Positions 59,430-64,000 of a stretch of DNA of 64,000 bases are shown here, one piece after another. Each line of letters begins with the position of its first letter. The stretch's first letter is position 1. Made by a program: the position numbers and the translations under genes. The notes under the pieces were generated by a model. The model ran no database searches and was not told where the DNA came from. It worked only from the letters and a program-made list of their open reading frames with translations. Where the stretch lies: contig CAITUV010000002.1 of NCBI GenBank assembly GCA_903895725.1, positions 42,582 to 106,581 of the forward strand, given 5' to 3'. Source of the stretch: an uncultured Myxococcales bacterium. GTDB taxonomy: Bacteria > Myxococcota_A > UBA9042 > CAIXZC01.

Positions 59430-60835
59430 GTGAGCAATCGTCGGCGTCGCGTAGCGACCTGGTCGTCGTGGGCGGAGGCCCCGGCGGATACGTTGCGGCC
59501 ATCCGGGCCGCACAGCTCGGTCGGAGAGTCACCGTGGTCGAGAAGGATGCCCTGGGCGGCATCTGCCTCAACTGGGGGTGCATTCCGACTAAGGCGCTGC
59601 TGAGAAGCGCAGAAGTCCTTCAGCTTGCCTCCAATGCCGAGGAGTATGGCATTTCGATCACGGGCATCGCTCCGGACTGGAAGCAGGTGGTCGTTCGAAG
59701 CCGCCAGGTGGCATCCCGATTGTCCCAGGGAGTCGCGTTCCTGCTGAAGAAGAACAAGGTGGAGGTGGTGGCCGGCACGGCCCGTCTGGCGTCGGCAGCG
59801 ACGGTCCAGGTTGCCTGTGCGGATGGCAGCGAGCGGGTCCTCGAGGCCGGCAACGTCATCCTGGCCACCGGGGCCCGAACCCGCGAGTTCCCGACTCTTC
59901 GCCTGGACCGGAAGCGGGTGATCAGCGCCCGGGAGGCCATGACGCTGGAGACTCTGCCGGAGAGCATCGCCATTATCGGTGGCGGCTCCATTGGCGTGGA
60001 GTTCGCTCACCTCTTCCACGCGTTCGGCGTCCAGGTTTCGCTGTTCGAGATGCTGCCCAACCTCCTTCCAGCAGGAGATGAAGAAATATCACGGGACCTT
60101 GAGAGATCATTCAAGAAGCGAGGCATCTCGGTCTTCACATCTACGGCCATTGACGGGCTCGATGTCCAGGATGCGGGAGTGCGGGTCCGGTACACGCGAA
60201 AGGGGAAGAACGAAACCGCTGAGGTCTCCTGTGTGCTGCTCGCGGTCGGGGTCCAGCCGAACAGCGAGGGGCTCGGCCTGGAAGAGGTCGGGATTGCCAC
60301 GGAAAAGGGGTTCATCGTGACCGACGATTTCGGTAGGACCTCGGTTCCGCAGGTGTACGCCATCGGGGACGTAGCGGGCCAGCCTTGCCTGGCTCACACG
60401 GCCTCTGCGGAAGGGGTGCTGGCCGTGGAGCAAATGGCCGGGCACGAAGTGCACCCCATCGACTACACGAACATGCCGGCCTGCACGTACTGCCGGCCCC
60501 AGGTGGCATCGGTGGGGCTGACGGAGCGGCAGGCGGGGGAGATGGGCATCGAATGCAAGGTCGGGAGGTTCCACTTCCGGGCCAACGGGAAGGCCCTGGC
60601 CATGGGGGAGCCGGACGGGTTCGTCAAAGCGGTGCTTAGGGCCTCGGACGGGGTCCTGCTCGGGCTGCACGTCATCGGCGGCGAGGCCACGGAGATGATC
60701 CAGCCGTTCGCGCTTGGACGCACGCTCCATGCCCGCTGGCAGGATCTGGTCCACACGGTGCACCCCCACCCCACCCTCAGCGAAGCCGTTCCCGAGGCCG
60801 TCCTCGCCGCCCTGGGCGAAGCAATCCACGCCTGA
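59426..60835 (+). CDS. lpdA: Dihydrolipoamide dehydrogenase
   Basis: A 469-aa flavoprotein, the E3 component of 2-oxo acid dehydrogenases or the glycine cleavage system. FAD site VVVGGGPGGYVAAIRAAQLG; redox disulfide GGICLNWGCIPTK; NAD site AIIGGGSIGVEFAHLFHAFG; second FAD site VYAIGDVAGQPCLAHTA; and C-terminal HPHPTLSEAVPEA with the catalytic His-Glu pair. It is complete and of normal length. Its partner E1/E2 subunits are not in the window. It is coupled (ATGA) to the symporter gene, an unusual context. The stop codon lies inside the first unit of a 19-bp tandem repeat. Confidence 0.95.
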   Translation: MSEQSSASRSDLVVVGGGPGGYVAAIRAAQLGRRVTVVEKDALGGICLNWGCIPTKALLRSAEVLQLASNAEEYGISITGIAPDWKQVVVRSRQVASRLSQGVAFLLKKNKVEVVAGTARLASAATVQVACADGSERVLEAGNVILATGARTREFPTLRLDRKRVISAREAMTLETLPESIAIIGGGSIGVEFAHLFHAFGVQVSLFEMLPNLLPAGDEEISRDLERSFKKRGISVFTSTAIDGLDVQDAGVRVRYTRKGKNETAEVSCVLLAVGVQPNSEGLGLEEVGIATEKGFIVTDDFGRTSVPQVYAIGDVAGQPCLAHTASAEGVLAVEQMAGHEVHPIDYTNMPACTYCRPQVASVGLTERQAGEMGIECKVGRFHFRANGKALAMGEPDGFVKAVLRASDGVLLGLHVIGGEATEMIQPFALGRTLHARWQDLVHTVHPHPTLSEAVPEAVLAALGEAIHA

Positions 60836-60914
60836 GCCCGCGATTCACGCCTGAGCCGGCGATTCACGCCTGAGCCGGCGATTCACGCGTGAACCGGCGA
60901 TTCACGCCTGAGCC
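60822..60914. repeat. 19-bp tandem repeat spanning the lpdA stop
   Basis: Five units of the pattern CGATTCACGCCTGAGCCGG with small changes: 60822-60840 (degenerate, inside the coding end), 60841-60859, 60860-60878, 60879-60897 (contains the palindrome TTCACGCGTGAA) and 60898-60914. The first unit supplies the last four codons and the TGA stop of lpdA, so the array probably grew from the gene's 3' end. Confidence 0.88.
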
Positions 60915-60932
60915 AGATCGGTTCTCTTCTCT

Positions 60933-61991
60933 CTACCGGCCGGCAACCGGCCCGAGCGCTGATTCGATGTGAGCCCGGATTTCGCCCAGGACGAAGGTCG
61001 ATCCCTTGTCGCTCAGATGAGCCATGTCGTAGTAGTTCGAATAGTCCCTGGTGAGGGCATCGTACTCCGGCGTGTTCATGTCCCAGACCACGTCCCCGGG
61101 CTCGAGCAGCGCCATCATGCGGGCCTTGAACGTGTCGTAGTTGGTGCCCCAGATGGTGTACCGGTCCTTGAGGTAGGGATAGAAGTAGGCGAACACCTTC
61201 AGCCCTCGGCCTCGGGCAGCATCGAGCAGCCCGTCGAGCTCGGTGACGGCCTCCTCGTCGATCCGGATGGTGCCGTAGCGGTGGCGGTTCTTCTCGATTG
61301 CAGCCCGGATTTCCGCTTCGGTCATGGCCGGCTTCAGGATGTTGTAGTGGTTCCGGCCGAACGGGGTGAAGAGATTGGCTTCCCGTCCCAGTGCGATGAA
61401 CGTGCGGTGGACGGCCAGTTTGAAGGTCTCGAGGCTTCCCAGTGCCCCCCAGTACTCGGCGGGGACCATATAGCTGGACTTGCGCCCGTGGTCCTGGGTG
61501 ATGTAAGGGGTCAGGCAGACGACCAGGAAACGCATCTTCCCGTCGTTCATGGCTTGCTCGGCCACGAGGCTTAGCTCCGTGATGTTACCCCCGTTGATGG
61601 CCCCGTTGAAGACCCGATACGGCAGCAGCAGCGACGTGTCCAGGTTGGCAGCGAGCGACGGCCCGATGAGCAGCCCGTCGAAGTTCTCCGGGACGTAGCG
61701 ATGGGCCAGCAGGTACTTGGAGGTCCGCTCATTGTGCCAGATGTTGATGGTCCGGGTGCTGGTATCCCGGAACAGGCCGTACGGGTCCCAGGCAACGTGT
61801 ACGGCAGCGCTTGCGGCCATGACGGCGACGGTCAGCGCACACCCGAGCACGACGAACCGCCGGCCGCTCATGGAGCGCCCGGTCCCACTGCCGGTAGGTG
61901 TGGCATGCCCCGATGTTCCCGAAGTCGGCAAGCCGGATGTCCCCGAGGTCGACAGGCCCGATGTTCCCGAAGTCGGCAGGCTAGAAGTCAT
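60933..61991 (-). CDS. SGNH-like (AlgJ/DltD-type) partner of the MBOAT protein
   Basis: A 352-aa protein anchored by one TM helix (RRFVVLGCALTVAVMAASAA, about residues 44-63). The periplasmic domain has LLIGPSLAANLD as the nucleophile region (Ser in the usual GSS/GDS position) and YDMAHLSDKGS, the DxxH dyad of SGNH hydrolases. These proteins accept acyl groups from an MBOAT partner and put them on polysaccharides. Residues 5-28 are three LPTSGTSG-type repeats produced by a 24-bp DNA repeat. The start at 61991 overlaps the MBOAT end by 11 bases; an internal ATG at 61871 would omit the repeats and still keep the TM helix. Confidence 0.8.
   Translation of the reverse strand: MTSSLPTSGTSGLSTSGTSGLPTSGTSGHATPTGSGTGRSMSGRRFVVLGCALTVAVMAASAAVHVAWDPYGLFRDTSTRTINIWHNERTSKYLLAHRYVPENFDGLLIGPSLAANLDTSLLLPYRVFNGAINGGNITELSLVAEQAMNDGKMRFLVVCLTPYITQDHGRKSSYMVPAEYWGALGSLETFKLAVHRTFIALGREANLFTPFGRNHYNILKPAMTEAEIRAAIEKNRHRYGTIRIDEEAVTELDGLLDAARGRGLKVFAYFYPYLKDRYTIWGTNYDTFKARMMALLEPGDVVWDMNTPEYDALTRDYSNYYDMAHLSDKGSTFVLGEIRAHIESALGPVAGR
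61912..61983. repeat. 24-bp triple repeat encoding an octapeptide
   Basis: Three units, 61912-61935, 61936-61959 and 61960-61983, of the type GATGTTCCCGAAGTCGGCAG with variation. They keep frame on the minus strand as three TSGTSG octapeptides, and the third unit also contains the stop codon of the MBOAT gene. Confidence 0.85.
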
Positions 61992-63399
61992 AGTAGAGGA
62001 ACTCCTTCGGGATGGTCGAGTTGATATAAACGATCGCCCAGGCCAGCAGCGCCACGGTGATGGCCAGCCGGCGCCGGTCGGGCACGAACCGATCGGTCAG
62101 CTCCTGGACGGTCGGACCGGCCACAGCGGCCACGGCAGCGGGGACCATGATCAACCCGGCCAGGCCGAGATCCAGACGTCCGATGGATGCAAAATGGGCC
62201 ATTCCGCTGCCCTCGGCAATCCCGGCAAGAGCCGACAGCACGTGGAGCGCGCTGGGAAGGTCCGGGGCCCGGAAGAAGACCCATGCCACGTGCACGAACA
62301 GGAGCGTCACCGCCCAGCCGACGGGGCGGGGAAGTGATATCCCCGAGTAGCGCTTCCACGCACGGTGCCCCACGACCCCCAGGCCGTGCATCGCTCCCCA
62401 GGCGATGAAGGTCCATCCCGCTCCGTGCCACAGCCCGCCCAGCAGGAAGGTAACGAACAGGTTGAAGTAGAGGCGCCCTTCCCCGGCCCGATTGCCGCCC
62501 AGCGGCACGTACAGGTAGGACCTCAGGAACCGGGAGAGGGTCATGTGCCACCGCCGCCAGAAGTCCTGGATGTCGACCGCCATGTAGGGTGCGTTGAAGT
62601 TCTCCGGGATGCCGATGTTGAACATACGGGCCGACCCGATGGCCATGTCGGTGTACCCCGAGAAGTCGAAGTAGAGCTGGAGGGTGTATGCGACGGTCGT
62701 GAGCCAGGCCTCGGGAGTGCTCAGGTCGAGGACCGCATCATAGCCGGTGTTGGCGATGAGGCCGCAGGTATCTGCCACGACCGACTTCTTGAACACCCCC
62801 ATGGCGAAGCGATGGAGGCCGGCTGCGATGTTGTCCCAGTCGACGTGCCTCAGACGGGGGTCGGCGAACTGCGGCATCATCTCTGCGTGGTGGACGATGG
62901 GTCCTGCGATGAGCTGGGGGAAGTAGCTGACGAAGAGCGCATAGCGCACCGGTCCGGTCTCGATCACTTCCCCGCGCCACGCATCCACCAGGTAGGCAAT
63001 CTGCTGGAACGTGAAGAAGCTGATTCCCAGCGGGAGTGCATACCGGAGCATCGGAATCGAGGTACCCAGCAGGGCGTTGACGTTGGTCGAGAAGAAATCC
63101 GCGTACTTGTAGAACCCCAGCAGGGCCAGGTTGGCGGCGACCCCGACGACGAGTAGCGCATACCGGCTCGTGCGGCGAAGGAACGGGCTCGACAGGAGCC
63201 TTCCGGCCAGGTAGTTGACCACCATGCTGCCGACGATGAGCGACAGGTATGCGGGGTTCCACCACCCGTAGTAGAACAGCGATGCCAGCCCCAGAAATCC
63301 GACCGCCGCATGGCCCCATCCCCGTCGGTTTGCCGCAAAGTAGATCCAGAGCACGGCAGGCAGGAACAGGAACATGTACACGAACGAGTTGAAGAGCAT
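61981..63399 (-). CDS. MBOAT-family membrane O-acyltransferase (AlgI-like)
   Basis: A 472-aa polytopic acyltransferase with about 11 TM segments. MLFNSFVYMFLFLPAVLWIY is the usual AlgI-type N-terminus, followed by NYLAGRLL, GISFFTFQQIAYLVD, FPQLIAGPIVHHAEMMPQF and FWRRWHMTLSRFLRSYLY. The catalytic histidine is in GGLWHGAGWTFIAWGAMHG. It moves acetyl groups across the inner membrane for exopolysaccharide modification, working with the adjacent SGNH-like protein. A good promoter lies 75-100 bases upstream. Confidence 0.94.
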   Translation of the reverse strand: MLFNSFVYMFLFLPAVLWIYFAANRRGWGHAAVGFLGLASLFYYGWWNPAYLSLIVGSMVVNYLAGRLLSSPFLRRTSRYALLVVGVAANLALLGFYKYADFFSTNVNALLGTSIPMLRYALPLGISFFTFQQIAYLVDAWRGEVIETGPVRYALFVSYFPQLIAGPIVHHAEMMPQFADPRLRHVDWDNIAAGLHRFAMGVFKKSVVADTCGLIANTGYDAVLDLSTPEAWLTTVAYTLQLYFDFSGYTDMAIGSARMFNIGIPENFNAPYMAVDIQDFWRRWHMTLSRFLRSYLYVPLGGNRAGEGRLYFNLFVTFLLGGLWHGAGWTFIAWGAMHGLGVVGHRAWKRYSGISLPRPVGWAVTLLFVHVAWVFFRAPDLPSALHVLSALAGIAEGSGMAHFASIGRLDLGLAGLIMVPAAVAAVAGPTVQELTDRFVPDRRRLAITVALLAWAIVYINSTIPKEFLYYDF

Positions 63400-63472
63400 G
63401 TCAGGAGACCTGCTGTGCCCCCGGCTGGCCGGCGGGCCGATGCCACGCCTCGACCGCTGGATGCGGCATTGG

Positions 63473-63500
63473 ATTCTAGGTGTCTGGCGGGCTAAGTCAA
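63473..63500 (-). promoter_or_regulatory. Promoter of the MBOAT-SGNH operon
   Basis: Minus strand TTGACT (63500-63495), 16 bp, TAGAAT (63478-63473). The leader to the ATG at 63399 is about 67 bases. Confidence 0.62.
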
Positions 63501-63710
63501 TTCCCGTGACCGGGCGACGTCACCCCGCGGCTGTGCCGCCAGTGCCAGGTGCCGATGTGCCGTCGGTGCAGGATGCGGATGTGCCGTGGGTGCGGGTACA
63601 CAACGGCCTCCATGCTCGGCATGTCGTCCTGAGCGACCCGGCCCCCCTGACGATGAAGTCAGATCTGCCGCCTTTGCCGGGAGCGAAGGATCTCGGCTTC
63701 CTTGCGTTCG
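63501..63710. other. Non-coding stretch upstream of the MBOAT promoter
   Basis: Apart from the 24-bp repeat at 63542-63589 I see no gene here. Open frames exist on both strands but lack ribosome sites, recognisable domains or a consistent codon bias. Together with the repeat array that follows, bases 63400-64000 contain no supported gene. Confidence 0.6.
63542..63589. repeat. Imperfect 24-bp direct repeat
   Basis: Units 63542-63565 and 63566-63589 share the pattern GTGCxGGxTGCxGATGTGCC. The 24-bp period recalls the repeat at 61912-61983, but the sequence differs. It lies upstream of the MBOAT promoter in non-coding DNA. Confidence 0.55.
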
Positions 63711-63960
63711 AACGGCCGCAGGACCTGCGGCCGTGCCGGCGCATCGGCCGAGGCCCTTCCGCCGCCTCCAGACGGGCACAGCCAGGGGAGCAGGCCGTGC
63801 GTCGGGGGCGTCAGGGTGACTTGCCAGGCGCAACGGCCGCAGGACCTGCGGCCGTGCCGGCGCATCGGCCGAGGCCCTTCCGCCGCCTCCAGACAGGCAC
63901 AGCCAGGGGAGCAGGCCGTGCGTCGGGGGCGTCAGGGTGACTTGCCAGGCGCAACGGCCG
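63711..63960. repeat. 121-bp tandem repeat with strong palindrome
   Basis: Two full copies, 63711-63831 and 63832-63952, differ at a single base (63774 G, 63895 A); a third copy begins at 63953 but diverges after AACGGCCG. Each copy starts with a 23-nt palindrome (63712-63734 and 63833-63855): arms ACGGCCGCAGG and CCTGCGGCCGT around one central A. The 121-bp period is not a multiple of three, so a continuous open frame across it is not evidence of coding. Confidence 0.9.
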
Positions 63961-64000
63961 TTGGGTTGCCTGCAGCGCCGGCGAGTGTGGCGCAACGGCC

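Noticed and set aside
60822..60914. Short tandem array considered as a CRISPR
   Set aside because: Units are 19 bp and directly adjacent with no spacers, and no cas genes are nearby.
63492..63995. 167-codon minus-strand open frame across the terminal repeat
   Set aside because: The 121-bp period shifts the frame between copies, and no start site or domain supports coding.

Overview
This is a gene-dense, high-GC chromosomal window. I infer an uncultured delta-proteobacterial or Myxococcota/Bradymonadota-like bacterium. The signs are more than a dozen secreted lipoproteins with a lipobox and D/P/S/T-rich linkers, cysteine-rich 'DGCGGxCG' repeat proteins, a MopE-like DGLDNDCDG motif with a thrombospondin type-3 tail, a DUF4388 protein, a tandem PilZ protein and a Gram-negative outer-membrane inventory (TolC, RND, beta-barrels). 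No rRNA, tRNA, IS element, prophage or CRISPR array was seen.

Layout. 1-3.1 kb: uppP, manC and a dihydroorotate-dehydrogenase-like flavoprotein. 3.1-10.9 kb: a DsbA-like lipoprotein, then a TetR-adaptor-RND-TolC efflux operon with a clear promoter and palindromic operator. 10.9-16.3 kb: a B12-type radical SAM enzyme, a degenerate 5'-nucleotidase-like exported protein, a tandem PilZ protein and a HAD phosphatase. 16.5-26.6 kb: the most unusual locus. An RND/MMPL exporter is fused in frame to a B12-binding radical SAM enzyme. It faces an operon of two further B12-type radical SAM enzymes and two GNAT-like proteins, with a divergent GH3-type acyl-adenylating enzyme. It looks like a pathway that makes and exports an unknown lipid or acyl-amide product. 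26.6-35.2 kb: DUF4388 protein, DUF362 ferredoxin-like protein, a giant Cys-repeat lipoprotein, an L,D-transpeptidase-like lipoprotein and a Cys-rich lipoprotein with strong codon bias. 35.3-47.4 kb: another radical SAM protein and envelope proteins (SMP-30-like propeller, SUMF-type, CsgG/LpoB-like, PEGA-type, Cys-rich lipoprotein, GT-C glycosyltransferase, LVIVD propeller). 47.4-51.6 kb: CxxC protein, M64 peptidase, two small lipoprotein genes, a strongly promoted 61-aa CxxC protein and a HIT protein. 51.6-56.0 kb: an operon of a cohesin-like lipoprotein, an M1-type metallopeptidase with a dockerin-like tail, a beta-barrel, a lipoprotein and HIT. 56.3-60.8 kb: solute-binding lipoprotein, sodium:solute symporter and dihydrolipoamide dehydrogenase in one overlapping operon. 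60.9-63.4 kb: an SGNH-like protein and MBOAT polysaccharide O-acetylation pair. The last 600 bases hold the MBOAT promoter and a 121-bp tandem repeat.

Many promoters resemble the sigma-70 consensus (TTGAxx, 16-18 bp, TAxxxT), often in divergent pairs. Short in-frame or intergenic tandem repeats are frequent, and in several places they have expanded conserved proteins or carry stop codons. I saw no convincing rho-independent terminator; convergent genes are packed almost end to end.
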